A stretch of 37,430 nt of DNA, taken from NCBI GenBank assembly GCA_903838675.1, contig CAILZI010000147.1:1-37430 (forward strand). Reading direction: 5' to 3'. Made by a program: the position numbers and the translations under genes. This document shows, piece after piece, positions 8,018 through 16,467 of this stretch. The notes under the pieces were generated by a model. It made no database searches, had not been told where the DNA came from, and saw only the letters and a list, made by a program, of their open reading frames with translations. The DNA comes from an uncultured Verrucomicrobiota bacterium (lineage in GTDB: Bacteria; Verrucomicrobiota; Verrucomicrobiia; Verrucomicrobiales; Verrucomicrobiaceae). Each line of letters begins with the position of its first letter. The first letter of the stretch is position 1.

Positions 8018-8883
8018 GCAGCGGAACAAAGCAGAGTCTTTCTCCGATGCGGGCCGCGTGGCAGCGGCTCATGCGGCAGCGCATGAACGCGTGCGCCCTG
8101 GGGTTCCTTGCCGCGCTGGTGCTCCTGTGTGGCATTGGTCCGAAACTTTCGCCCTACGATCAGTCACAGCAGGATCTGGAACTCAAGGCCACGAATCCCA
8201 GCATGGCACACTGGCTGGGCACCGACCCGTTGGGGCGTGACATGCTGACGCGCATTCTGCACGGGGGACGTGTGTCCTTGGAGGTCGGACTGCTCGCCAC
8301 AGCGGTCGCGGCAATCATTGGCGTTTTTTATGGAATGACTTCCGGGCTTGCCGGCGGGCGCACGGATGCGGCGATGATGCGCATCGTGGACATTCTGTAT
8401 GCGTTCCCCTTCATCAACTTCGTCATCCTGCTCATGGCCATCGTGGGACGTGAGTTCTGGCTCATCTTCGTAGCCATTGGCGCGGTGGAATGGCTGACAA
8501 TGGCCCGTGTAGTACGCGGGCAGGTGCTGGCGCTGAAGAATCTTGAATTCATCATTGCTGCGCGAGCCTGCGGTGCGGGCTTCTGGCACATCGTCTGGCG
8601 ACACCTGCTGCCGAATGTGATGGGACCGATCATCATCTACGCCAGTCTCACCGTGCCCGGGGTGATGCTGCTGGAGGCTGCGCTGAGCTTCCTGGGACTC
8701 GGCATTCAGCCACCGGATGCGAGCTGGGGCGTGCTGATCCAAGAAGGGGCGAAATCGGTGGAGAGCTATCCCTGGCTGCTGCTGTACCCCGGCATCTTTT
8801 TCTCCGCCACCCTGCTCGCGCTGAATCTGCTGGGTGATGGACTGCGCGATGCGTTTGATCCCAAGTCGATGTCGCAGCAGTGA
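8014..8883 (+). CDS. dppC: Peptide/nickel-type ABC transporter permease (DppC/OppC family)
   Basis: This 289-aa protein is the partner of the upstream DppB-like permease. It has the N-terminal OppC helix and periplasmic region ending in HWLGTDPLGRDMLTRILHGG (66-85), a hallmark of DppC/OppC proteins. An EAA-type loop reads EFIIAARACGAGFWHIVWRH, and the C-terminus LNLLGDGLRDAFDPK is typical. Its start overlaps the dppB-like stop by 4 bp, so the two form a heterodimeric channel and are probably translated together. The required DppD/DppF-type ATPases are not encoded in this window. The next gene begins 79 bp later in the same direction. Confidence 0.93.
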   Translation: MSSGTKQSLSPMRAAWQRLMRQRMNACALGFLAALVLLCGIGPKLSPYDQSQQDLELKATNPSMAHWLGTDPLGRDMLTRILHGGRVSLEVGLLATAVAAIIGVFYGMTSGLAGGRTDAAMMRIVDILYAFPFINFVILLMAIVGREFWLIFVAIGAVEWLTMARVVRGQVLALKNLEFIIAARACGAGFWHIVWRHLLPNVMGPIIIYASLTVPGVMLLEAALSFLGLGIQPPDASWGVLIQEGAKSVESYPWLLLYPGIFFSATLLALNLLGDGLRDAFDPKSMSQQ

Positions 8884-8962
8884 TTGAAAAAAATATTTTG
8901 AGAGGACTGAATAGTCGCGCAGCAGCCGCGTCAGAGAGTGCGGATACAAATTCCACACTCCA

Positions 8963-9325
8963 ATGAAAACACTCTTCTCAATCTTCGCTGCAGCCGCAGT
9001 TTTTGGTTTTGCAGCTCCCTCCAATGCCAAGGCTGATTGCCAGGGCCAGACCCGCATCGTGGGCTACACCTCTTTCGGCACACCCATCGTCTCTGTTTAC
9101 CAGGTCGTCGGTTACGACGGCTACGGTCGCCCAATTGGCCAGTGGGTCACGCAGGGCGCGCAGGGGGGCTACGGCTATAACGGCATGCAAGGTGGCTACG
9201 GCTACGGTGGCGTGCAGCGCCCCATCGTTGTTCAGCCTAACATCAGCCTTGGCTTTGGCGGCTATAACTCCGGCTATGGCTACCAGCATGGTTACGGCCA
9301 TCACCATCATGGTTTCTGCAGGTAG
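8963..9325 (+). CDS. Small secreted Gly/Tyr/His-rich protein
   Basis: The 120-aa product has a clear Sec signal peptide (MKTLFSIFAAAAVFGFAAPS, cleavage near AKA-DC). The body contains IVGYTSFGTPIVSVYQVVGY and DGYGRPIGQWVTQ, then a low-complexity part with repeated GGYGY units (about 67-82 and 95-110). It ends in GYGHHHHGFCR. Two cysteines (about 26 and 119) sit at the ends of the mature chain and could form a disulfide. The composition suggests a structural or envelope protein, or metal binding through the His cluster; no known family is recognised. The gene stands alone between the permease genes and a strong terminator, and may have its own promoter in the AT-rich stretch 8884-8962. It does not end in a PEP-CTERM-like sorting signal. 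Confidence 0.82.
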   Translation: MKTLFSIFAAAAVFGFAAPSNAKADCQGQTRIVGYTSFGTPIVSVYQVVGYDGYGRPIGQWVTQGAQGGYGYNGMQGGYGYGGVQRPIVVQPNISLGFGGYNSGYGYQHGYGHHHHGFCR

Positions 9326-9358
9326 TAGCGCAGAAGCCTGATTGACAGCTGCCCCACG

Positions 9359-9392
9359 CGACCCCGCCAGTTCACGGCGGGGTCGTTTTTTT
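9359..9392 (+). terminator. Rho-independent terminator after the Gly/Tyr-rich gene
   Basis: A perfect 10-bp GC-rich stem (cgaccccgcc, 9359-9368, with ggcggggtcg, 9376-9385) encloses a 7-nt loop and is followed by seven T residues. It is 33 bp past the stop and separates this unit from the substrate-binding protein gene. Confidence 0.93.
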
Positions 9393-9436
9393 GATGCCTC
9401 GTTGCACGAATGACGTGCCTCGTGTCATGTTTGTGC

Positions 9437-11065
9437 ATGCGCTGGTTTTTTCGTGCCCTCATCTTCATCCTCCTCTGCGGCGGCATTGCGTGGTTTCATC
9501 ACGTCCGGACGCACCGGCCCACGCGTGTGGAGGCGGCCAATCGCGCCGGCATTCTCCTGGCCGGCAACGGAAGCGAACCCGCCACTCTCGACCCTCAGCT
9601 CGCCAGCGGGCAGCCGGAGCATCTGATCTTCCACGCACTGTTCGAAGGCCTCATCGCCCCGGCGCCGAACAATCCTGATGGGGACGCACCCGGAGCGGCA
9701 GCCTCATGGACCTCAGAAAAATTCACCGTCTGGACTTTCAAACTCCAGCCCCTGGGCAAATGGAGCGATGGCACACCCCTCACCTCCGCTGATTTCGTTT
9801 ATGCCTACCAGCGTATTCTCACCGCACAGTTAGGCGCTGATTACGCGAGCATGCTTTACCCCATGCTCAACGCCGAAGAATATCACACCGGCAAGATCAA
9901 GGATTTCTCTAAGGTCGGTGTGAAAGCGATCGATCCACACACCCTGCAGATCACGCTGAAAGGACCCGCTCCCTATCTGCCAAGCATGATCAAGCACTAC
10001 TCGTGGTTCCCCGTGCCGAAGCATGCCATTGAAAAATTTGGCAAGATGACTGACCGCAACACACGCTGGACGCGCCCAGCGAACATGGTCTGCAACGGTC
10101 CATTCAAACTCAAAAGCTGGCAGGTGAATCAGGCCCTCGAAGTGGAAAGGAACCCGCATTACTGGGACGCTGCGACCGTGAAGCTCAACGGCATCATCTT
10201 CCTACCCATCTCCAGCGATACGACGGAGGAACTCGCCTTTCATGATGGCCAGCTCCACGTGACGATGACGATGCCGCTGTCCAAGATCCCTGCCTACAGC
10301 GAAAGCAAGTCGCCCTACTATCACAACGATCCGCTGCTCAGCGTTTACATGTACCGCTGCAACACCACGAAGAAGCCGTTCGACAATCCGCTGGTACGGC
10401 GCGCCCTGGCCCTGGCCATCGACCGGGAGAGCATCACGCGGAACATTCTTCGTGCCGGACAGCAGCCTGCCACCGGCCTCACGCCGCCTGGATGCAACCC
10501 GGACTACCACGTCCCCAACATCATGCGCTTTGATCCCGCCGAAGCACGACGACTGCTGGCCGAGGCAGGCTTCCCCGATGGCAAAGGTTTTCCCCCGTTC
10601 GACATTCTCATCAACACCAGCGAGGCTCATCGCTCGCTAGCCGAGGCCGTGCAGTCGATGTGGAAGGAGCATCTGCACATTCCTGCCGGTGTGTTGAATC
10701 AAGACTGGGGTGTGTATCTCGAATCCCAGCGCAGATTTGACTACCAAATCGCCCGCTTTGGCTGGGTGGGTGACTATCTTGATCCCTCCACCTTCCTCAC
10801 GATCTGGCAGACCGGGGATGGCAACAACAACACCGGCTGGAGCAGCAAACGCTACGATGAACTCATTCACCAAAGCTTTCAGGAAGGTGACGCCGCCAAA
10901 CGTCTGCAACTTCTCAGCGAGGCCGAAACCATTCTGCTCAATGAAGCCCCCATGCTGCCGATCTATTGGTACACGCATTCGTATCTGATGCGACCCGAGG
11001 TCATAGGCCTGAATCCATCCTTGCTGGAGCATCGCTGCTACAAGGCGGTGGAGTTGAAGCCGTGA
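9437..11065 (+). CDS. Peptide ABC transporter substrate-binding protein (SBP_bac_5, OppA/DppA-like)
   Basis: This is a 542-aa periplasmic solute-binding protein. The N-terminus RWFFRALIFILLCGGIAWF is a hydrophobic anchor without a proper lipobox, so the protein is probably membrane-tethered. The SBP_bac_5 fold is shown by SEPATLDPQLASGQPEHLIF, WTFKLQPLGKWSDGTPLTSA, DFVYAYQRIL, NGPFKLKSW, ERNPHYWDA, VRRALALAIDRESIT and LNEAPMLPIYWYTH. The pattern is closest to OppA/MppA proteins that bind oligopeptides or murein tripeptide. The ATG at 9437 is favoured; one at 9410 only adds nine residues. It probably serves the DppB/DppC-like permeases 550 bp upstream, although a terminator separates them. No Shine-Dalgarno sequence is seen. 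Confidence 0.93.
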   Translation: MRWFFRALIFILLCGGIAWFHHVRTHRPTRVEAANRAGILLAGNGSEPATLDPQLASGQPEHLIFHALFEGLIAPAPNNPDGDAPGAAASWTSEKFTVWTFKLQPLGKWSDGTPLTSADFVYAYQRILTAQLGADYASMLYPMLNAEEYHTGKIKDFSKVGVKAIDPHTLQITLKGPAPYLPSMIKHYSWFPVPKHAIEKFGKMTDRNTRWTRPANMVCNGPFKLKSWQVNQALEVERNPHYWDAATVKLNGIIFLPISSDTTEELAFHDGQLHVTMTMPLSKIPAYSESKSPYYHNDPLLSVYMYRCNTTKKPFDNPLVRRALALAIDRESITRNILRAGQQPATGLTPPGCNPDYHVPNIMRFDPAEARRLLAEAGFPDGKGFPPFDILINTSEAHRSLAEAVQSMWKEHLHIPAGVLNQDWGVYLESQRRFDYQIARFGWVGDYLDPSTFLTIWQTGDGNNNTGWSSKRYDELIHQSFQEGDAAKRLQLLSEAETILLNEAPMLPIYWYTHSYLMRPEVIGLNPSLLEHRCYKAVELKP

Positions 11066-11067
11066 GC

Positions 11068-11116
11068 TGAAAACGAAAAGGGCGCAGGAGATTATCCTGC
11101 GCCCTTTTCGTTTTCA
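11068..11116. terminator. Perfect 22-bp bidirectional terminator
   Basis: The left arm 11068-11089 and right arm 11095-11116 are exact reverse complements around the 5-nt loop gatta. The core is GC-rich (gggcgcagga) and the outer part is A/T-rich (aaaacgaaaa/ttttcgtttt), so each strand has a U-rich 3' side. It lies between the convergent stops of the substrate-binding protein (+) and heparinase-like (-) genes. Confidence 0.92.
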
Positions 11117-11130
11117 AATTAGATCTTCGA

Positions 11131-12957
11131 TCAGCCGGCTTTGCGCCAGATCGTCGTCAGCGTGCCACGAAACGTGATCTTCACGGCCTGCGTCGTCACC
11201 AGTTCACGAAAGTGCGGTGATGCCTCGCACTCCACAATTTCCCATTGTTCAACAGCATCGCCGTTCAGTGTTGCATGCACCGGAATGGATTCGGCATGAC
11301 GGCAGACGAAGCCGTTTTTGCGCTCCTGATCGACCCGCCAGCCGGGTGCGAGCTGCCACGTGACGACATGCGAGGTTGCAAGGCCGACATCATCACAGAT
11401 TTCCACATAATCCTGGGTCACATGTATAGCACGCTGGGTGCGCTGCCCTTCGCACACAAAACTCATCACGCAGATGTCAGCGCTGATTTCGAGTTTCGGC
11501 TTGCTGTGATGCTTCGCCCATAAAAACGCGCCCATGCGCCGGGGTGTCGAGCGGCCCGTGACGGGCACAGGGCCATTGTGGGCTTCCCATGAAGCCAGTC
11601 TCGTCCGCAATGACGGGTTGCTATAATATGCACCGGTTCCTGGATCAATGATGAGCGCGTGCTGCTCAAACCACAGCGATACATGCAAAGCATCGAGGTG
11701 ACCATGCGCGGCCATGCTGCCGAGCCCGAGGGGAGAAGCATCCGCTCTGACCGTCCAACGTGCATCACGCCAGACTGCCTGACCGCTTGGCTCATGCGTC
11801 AGCCACTTGCTGCGCATGGCGGCTTTAATGCTCTTGGGGGGCTCACCCAGCCAGAAGCGCAGCACTGAACCGTCTGCCCGGCCCAGCAGCCAGCCGCGAA
11901 ACTCTGCGGCTGCGTTGGTGCGTTTTAGCGGGAGAGGCAGCACCTGCGCATCATCTGAATCGCCAAAGTCCCAGCCCTCGGGGGCTTCAACCACATCGAC
12001 GAAGTATTGAGCCGCCTGCGTGAGTCGCTCCAGCACTGCCGTCCTGAAACCACCTGCGGCCATGCCTGCGTGCCAGCACATTTCCCAGGCGAAGAGGTGA
12101 TAATGCAAGGCCTGCTCCTTGTTGCCGCCATCGGAAGCGAACTGCTGCAGAATCTCGTGCTCAAGCAGTTTCACCAAGTGCTGTGCCGGAGGGATCATGC
12201 GTGCCAGAGCCGGCCAGCGCGAAACGGCCATCACGAGTGAGCTCAATTCACCGATGAGGTGATTGTTTGCCGAGGAACCAAAAGAACGACGACGCCAGAT
12301 CCACCAAGCATGCATGGGAACGATGCGGGCCGTCAGTTCATCCTGCCTGCGGGCCAGTTCGGGATCATCGCAGCCGCGCACCAGGGCATCGAACCAGCAG
12401 AAGTTCATCAGCCGCAGCCCCGCCTCCAGCGGGCTCGTCCAGTTGATGCCATGTCCCGGCGGATTGCGGTCGCACCAGTCCTCCAGCCAGAGCTGGGAAA
12501 CGCGAATGGCGTGCACGTCGCCATTCAAAGCGCTGTGCATCGCCATGCGCGTCATTTCGCTCCAGCGATTGATCTCCCAGATGGCGCGTGCATCCGCATC
12601 GTGCTCCAGATGCCGATGATCGAGCTTTCCTGCCGGAATATCAGGATCAATCACGACACCCAGTGTCGCATCTCTGTGCCAACACGGTGGCGCACCGACT
12701 TCGACGTTCTTCCAGCCAAACAACTCCCACTCGCCACGAATCAGCTTCTCGGCATCCGCGGCGAGTTGTTTGCGCAGCTCAGGCGGGATGCGATCACGCC
12801 AGGGCAATTTTGGAACATCTGTGAACGTGCCGTCCCACGAACTACGAGAGATTCGCCTAAGTTGCGCGATTTCGCTCCGCCGCCCCAGGCGCTCCGCCAC
12901 GCGGCGACCGATCTCGCTGACGCTCATGGCGCGCAACCGCTGAAAATACCAGCTCAT
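11131..12957 (-). CDS. Heparinase II/III-like polysaccharide lyase-family protein
   Basis: The 608-aa protein matches the alpha/alpha-toroid plus beta-sandwich layout of heparinase II/III and alginate lyases. The helical N-terminal part includes WEINRWSEMTRMAM, INWTSPLEAGLRLMNFCWF, SSANNHLIGELSSLV and NKEQALHYHLFAWEM, the last two holding the conserved Asn-His and Tyr-His pairs of the active cleft. The C-terminal sandwich opens with MAAHGHLDALHVSLWFEQHA and LIIDPGTGAYYSN, followed by SWEAHNGPV. Substrates are uronic-acid polysaccharides in known members. There is no signal peptide, unlike secreted lyases. Such proteins are common in exopolysaccharide clusters next to the bi-domain oxidoreductase found here; their exact role is unproven. 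A GTG at 12960 is the alternative start; the ATG at 12957 touches the upstream stop. Confidence 0.88.
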   Translation of the reverse strand: MSWYFQRLRAMSVSEIGRRVAERLGRRSEIAQLRRISRSSWDGTFTDVPKLPWRDRIPPELRKQLAADAEKLIRGEWELFGWKNVEVGAPPCWHRDATLGVVIDPDIPAGKLDHRHLEHDADARAIWEINRWSEMTRMAMHSALNGDVHAIRVSQLWLEDWCDRNPPGHGINWTSPLEAGLRLMNFCWFDALVRGCDDPELARRQDELTARIVPMHAWWIWRRRSFGSSANNHLIGELSSLVMAVSRWPALARMIPPAQHLVKLLEHEILQQFASDGGNKEQALHYHLFAWEMCWHAGMAAGGFRTAVLERLTQAAQYFVDVVEAPEGWDFGDSDDAQVLPLPLKRTNAAAEFRGWLLGRADGSVLRFWLGEPPKSIKAAMRSKWLTHEPSGQAVWRDARWTVRADASPLGLGSMAAHGHLDALHVSLWFEQHALIIDPGTGAYYSNPSLRTRLASWEAHNGPVPVTGRSTPRRMGAFLWAKHHSKPKLEISADICVMSFVCEGQRTQRAIHVTQDYVEICDDVGLATSHVVTWQLAPGWRVDQERKNGFVCRHAESIPVHATLNGDAVEQWEIVECEASPHFRELVTTQAVKITFRGTLTTIWRKAG

Positions 12958-15083
12958 CACAATTCGATGCTTCGTCCTTCACGAATCGATTCGAGCACAG
13001 CGAATGTCAGGTGCATGCTTTGACGCGCTTGGTCATAGGGCAGCGGATGTGATGCCCCGTCCTTCAAGAATGCCAGCCATGCCGCCATCTCCTCTGCATG
13101 TCCCTTGGATGCGAATTTTTTCACCGTCTCTTTGCGCTGTTTGAAAACCGACAGCTTCATGAAGTTCTCACACTCACATACTACACCGCTGGCGAACACA
13201 CGGAACGTTTCTTTTGGAAATGCCGAATCACCTTCGGCTGAGTAAATCACCTGGGCCGAAGATCCATCTGCAAACTCGATCTGTGCCGTGACTGAGTCCG
13301 GCACCCTGGGCCTGCCCACGGTCTGTGCGGTGACCTTCACGGGTTTGCCGAGGACGTGGCAGGCAAAGTCAAAGAAGTGACAGGCCTCTCCCAGCACACG
13401 CCCGCCGCTTTCAGCGACATTTGCATACCAGTGATCCGGTGCGAGCACGCCTGCATTCACCTGAAAGGCCAGTGTCTTCGGACCGGAGACGGTTTTCAGC
13501 ACTTCCATCATCGCCACTGTTGCTGGAGCGAAACGCCGGTTGAAACCCACCATGACACCGCCTTTGGATTCGAGCATGGCGGCGTCGATTTGCGCCAGTT
13601 CTTCGCGTGTGAGGCAGAGAGGCTTCTCCACGAAGACCTGTTTCCCGGCTTTGAGTGCCAGCAAGACCAGAGGTGCATGCAGATGATGGCGGGTGCCGAT
13701 CATCACAGACTCTCCGTCGTGATCGAACACCTTGGCCGCATCTGTCTCTACATGCGCAAAACCAAATTTCTCTTTCACATGACGCGCTGAGAGACCCGTC
13801 GCATTGACGATTGTTCCGAACGCGATTTTTCCTTTTAGATGGGGCAGCAGCATGGTTCGCGCGAAATTTCCCGCGCCGATGACATCAAGGGTTCCAATGC
13901 TGGTCGGAGTTTTCGTCGTTAGGCGAAGCTCAGGAATTGATTCACGTTTTTGGTCATCAGACCGGCTAAAGCCGTGACTACAATACTCGATCACCACGCC
14001 GAGTTCGCTCTCGAGCTTGTCGTAAACTTCGAGCACATTTTCGAAGACAACCCTACGAGTGGTCACTGGTTTTAGATCAAGCTGTCCAGTGCGCATCAGT
14101 TCAAGGCAGGATTCAAAATTGCGGTTCTCCGTCCAGCGAACATGGCCGATGGGATAGTCCTGCCCTCCCCATTCATACTGTGGATCGTAGCGGCCCGGGC
14201 CGTAGCTGCGCGAGTAGCGCACCTGAATGTCCTTCATGTAGGCGGTCTTCCATGAGAGCTCTGCGTCGTAGATGCCCACGATCACCATCACGCCGCGATC
14301 TCGGAGGCAGGCGATGGCGGTGTCCGCCGCATCGCGGCCTTTGCCGCCGACACAAAGAAGCACCGCGTCCACGCCGTGACCGTCTGTCCAGGTGCGCACC
14401 TCGTCTGCGAGCTTTGATTGCGTGGGATTCACCACACGCTCCGCACCCATCGCGAGGGAGCTTTGCAAACGATCGGTGACAAAATCCACGCCCATTACCC
14501 GTGCACCGGAAGCTTTCAGCAGGCTCGTCGCCAGAAGTCCTACGAGCCCCTGCCCCATGACCAGCACACGCTCGCCGAGGCGAGCACCGCTTTGACGGAC
14601 GCCCTCCATCGAGATCGAGCCGAGCGTTGTATAAGCTGCCTGCCAATCTTCAACACCTGCGGGAATTGGGGCAGCCAGCAGGTCAGGGACTGCGATCATC
14701 TCGGCATGAAACGCGCACTCCGCACCACCGCAGGCGACGCGGTCGCCCACATGGAAGCGAGAGTTCAAGTCATCGACGGCCACGACGACTCCAGCTGCGG
14801 AATAGCCAAGCGGCGTCGGCGATTCGAGGCGGTTACGCACCTTCTGCAGGGCGGCCTTCCAGCCCAAAGTCTTTGCCGTATCGATCACTTTCTTGACCTG
14901 ATCCGGACGCGCCTTTGCCTTTTGCAGCAGCGACATCCGAGCCTGCTCCACCTTCATGCGCTCGGTGCCCGGAGAGATCACCGAGCATGTTGTCTGCACC
15001 AAGATGCCACCGGGAGGCGGCACAGGCGCAGGAACGTCCTGGAGTTCAAGGCGTCCGTCTTGGTATTGGGCGAGTTGTTTCAT
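12957..15083 (-). CDS. Bi-domain oxidoreductase: zinc-type alcohol dehydrogenase fused to Gfo/Idh/MocA
   Basis: The 708-aa protein joins two NAD(P)-binding modules. Residues 1 to about 365 form a medium-chain dehydrogenase: TTCSVISPGTERMKVEQA replaces the usual first zinc-ligand region, then PTPLGYSAAGVVVAV and VLVMGQGLVGLLATSLLKAS (Rossmann). From about 385 a Gfo/Idh/MocA dehydrogenase follows: LDVIGAGNFARTMLLP, KAGKQVFVEKPLCLTREEL (EKP motif) and AESGGRVLGEACHFFDFACH. This fusion recurs in surface-polysaccharide clusters with heparinase-like proteins and is believed to oxidise, reduce or epimerise a sugar or nucleotide-sugar intermediate; the reaction is not established. The ATG at 15083 is chosen over a TTG at 15086. 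The stop touches the heparinase start, and the CapK-like ligase ends 15 bp upstream. Confidence 0.9.
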   Translation of the reverse strand: MKQLAQYQDGRLELQDVPAPVPPPGGILVQTTCSVISPGTERMKVEQARMSLLQKAKARPDQVKKVIDTAKTLGWKAALQKVRNRLESPTPLGYSAAGVVVAVDDLNSRFHVGDRVACGGAECAFHAEMIAVPDLLAAPIPAGVEDWQAAYTTLGSISMEGVRQSGARLGERVLVMGQGLVGLLATSLLKASGARVMGVDFVTDRLQSSLAMGAERVVNPTQSKLADEVRTWTDGHGVDAVLLCVGGKGRDAADTAIACLRDRGVMVIVGIYDAELSWKTAYMKDIQVRYSRSYGPGRYDPQYEWGGQDYPIGHVRWTENRNFESCLELMRTGQLDLKPVTTRRVVFENVLEVYDKLESELGVVIEYCSHGFSRSDDQKRESIPELRLTTKTPTSIGTLDVIGAGNFARTMLLPHLKGKIAFGTIVNATGLSARHVKEKFGFAHVETDAAKVFDHDGESVMIGTRHHLHAPLVLLALKAGKQVFVEKPLCLTREELAQIDAAMLESKGGVMVGFNRRFAPATVAMMEVLKTVSGPKTLAFQVNAGVLAPDHWYANVAESGGRVLGEACHFFDFACHVLGKPVKVTAQTVGRPRVPDSVTAQIEFADGSSAQVIYSAEGDSAFPKETFRVFASGVVCECENFMKLSVFKQRKETVKKFASKGHAEEMAAWLAFLKDGASHPLPYDQARQSMHLTFAVLESIREGRSIEL

Positions 15084-15098
15084 CAATGGGTGTTCAAT

Positions 15099-16460
15099 TC
15101 ACTGTTGCAGTTTGCTCACCAGCCATTTGTGCTTGCCCGAGCTGGTCTTCTCCACTTCGGTCACTTCACGCAGCGTGAGCGTGAAATCATCGCCAAGTTT
15201 TCTTAATATGCCTATGCGCATTGCATCTTGATTCCTTTGCCACTGCGGACCCGGTTGAAAGCGACATTCAACCACTCCTGCCTGTTCTTGAAAGAACTGC
15301 ACGGCCAGAAGGCCATCGAAAATGCGATCGTGCATGTTGATGGCGGTGAGCGAGATGCGGCGGCCGGTGGCGCTGACGAGGAATTCGTAATCGCGGCCGA
15401 CGATTTCCAAAATTTCGCCGTCTTTGATTTTTGCATAGTCTCCCGTGCGATACCGGATCAGCGGCATGACGTGATTGTGAAACGAGGTGCCGATGATCTC
15501 GCGGTTTCCTTCGGCATCTGGAGCGCCGAACTCGACGAAGCCGTACGTGGGCCAGAAATGAAGGTGATCGGAGGTGCGGCCCTGCGCGGCGAGGACCACG
15601 CGCTCGCTGTGGCCATACCAGTGAAACACCTTTGCGTTGAAAAATTGCTCCAGGTATTGCTGAGACTCCGCCGTGAGCTTTTCCGAGCCGCACAGAAGGG
15701 ATGTCAGCTTGAAGTCGAGCTTCAACCCGGTTTGCTCAAGTCCGCGCGCCAGCATCAGGGCAGCGCTGGGATATGCATGGAGGTGCTGAGGGCGGAAGTG
15801 GTTCAAGGCGGCCACATACTCCGGCAGGCGATTCAGACCGAGGTGATAGGATGAGAGGGTGAGCCAGTTGCGCGTGGCATCGAAATAGCTGATGCCGCCA
15901 CCCGCCTTGCTTGTGGTGACGCCACCGCGAATCACCGCCACGCGGTCTGCGACGCGATAGCCACGCCGCGACCACTGGGCTTCGAGGTAAGCCTGCTCCT
16001 TCGGACGACTCACTCCTTTGTGCAGATAAAAGCCGACGGGGACGCCGCTTGACCCGCCGGTGGTGATGTAGAGCCGCTGCCTGGCATCGAACTCTGGATT
16101 GACCATCTGCTCGCGATGCAAAATCAAATCCTGCTTTGTGAGCAGCGGATAACCTGCCAATTGTTCCAGGGTATTAAACTTCGCCGGATCGACGCCACAG
16201 GCCGCAAATCGCTCTGCATAAAAGGGTGCCTTCGCCGCTGCGATCAACGAATTTCGCAAGGCTGTGATATGATAGGACCTTATCGTTTCCGCATCCCAGG
16301 ACTCGACCTGCTGAGCCTCGTATTGGAATTGCTTGTATGCAGGTCCATAGCGCAGGGACGACGGAATTGAACGATACACGCGTCCGGCCAATGACTTCAG
16401 TGGCTGCGGAGCTGCTTCATAGAGTTTGAGCAGCGGATAAAGAGAGTCCTCGAGAGACAT
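15099..16460 (-). CDS. Phenylacetate-CoA ligase-like adenylate-forming enzyme (PaaK/CapK type)
   Basis: This 453-aa member of the ANL adenylating superfamily falls in the PaaK/CapK branch found in capsule and exopolysaccharide loci. The ATP loop is YITTGGSSGVPVGFY (131-145). Later motifs are LTSLLCGSEKLTAE, FHWYGHSERV, ATYGFVEF-like WPTYGFVEFG and LIRYRTGDYAKI (motif with the ribose-binding Asp), and the C-terminal lysine region is SSGKHKWLVSKL. Such enzymes activate a carboxylate as acyl-AMP. In polysaccharide clusters they are suspected of preparing an acyl or amino-acid substituent for the glycan, but the substrate is unknown. It follows larB by 7 bp in the same direction, so co-transcription is likely. 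Confidence 0.88.
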   Translation of the reverse strand: MSLEDSLYPLLKLYEAAPQPLKSLAGRVYRSIPSSLRYGPAYKQFQYEAQQVESWDAETIRSYHITALRNSLIAAAKAPFYAERFAACGVDPAKFNTLEQLAGYPLLTKQDLILHREQMVNPEFDARQRLYITTGGSSGVPVGFYLHKGVSRPKEQAYLEAQWSRRGYRVADRVAVIRGGVTTSKAGGGISYFDATRNWLTLSSYHLGLNRLPEYVAALNHFRPQHLHAYPSAALMLARGLEQTGLKLDFKLTSLLCGSEKLTAESQQYLEQFFNAKVFHWYGHSERVVLAAQGRTSDHLHFWPTYGFVEFGAPDAEGNREIIGTSFHNHVMPLIRYRTGDYAKIKDGEILEIVGRDYEFLVSATGRRISLTAINMHDRIFDGLLAVQFFQEQAGVVECRFQPGPQWQRNQDAMRIGILRKLGDDFTLTLREVTEVEKTSSGKHKWLVSKLQQ

Positions 16461-16467
16461 GAATCGA

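Noticed and set aside
9160..9300. Repeated ggctacggcta-like units as a DNA repeat array or CRISPR
   Set aside because: The units are in frame and encode GYGY repeats, with no regular spacers.
8963..9325. Gly/Tyr-rich secreted protein as an exosortase substrate
   Set aside because: Its C-terminus is GHHHHGFCR, without the short motif, hydrophobic helix and basic end of a PEP-CTERM-type tail.
12259..13023. 254-aa open frame on the plus strand opposite the heparinase-like gene
   Set aside because: Low-complexity, Pro/Gln/Arg-rich translation without family features; it also spans the junction of two minus-strand genes.
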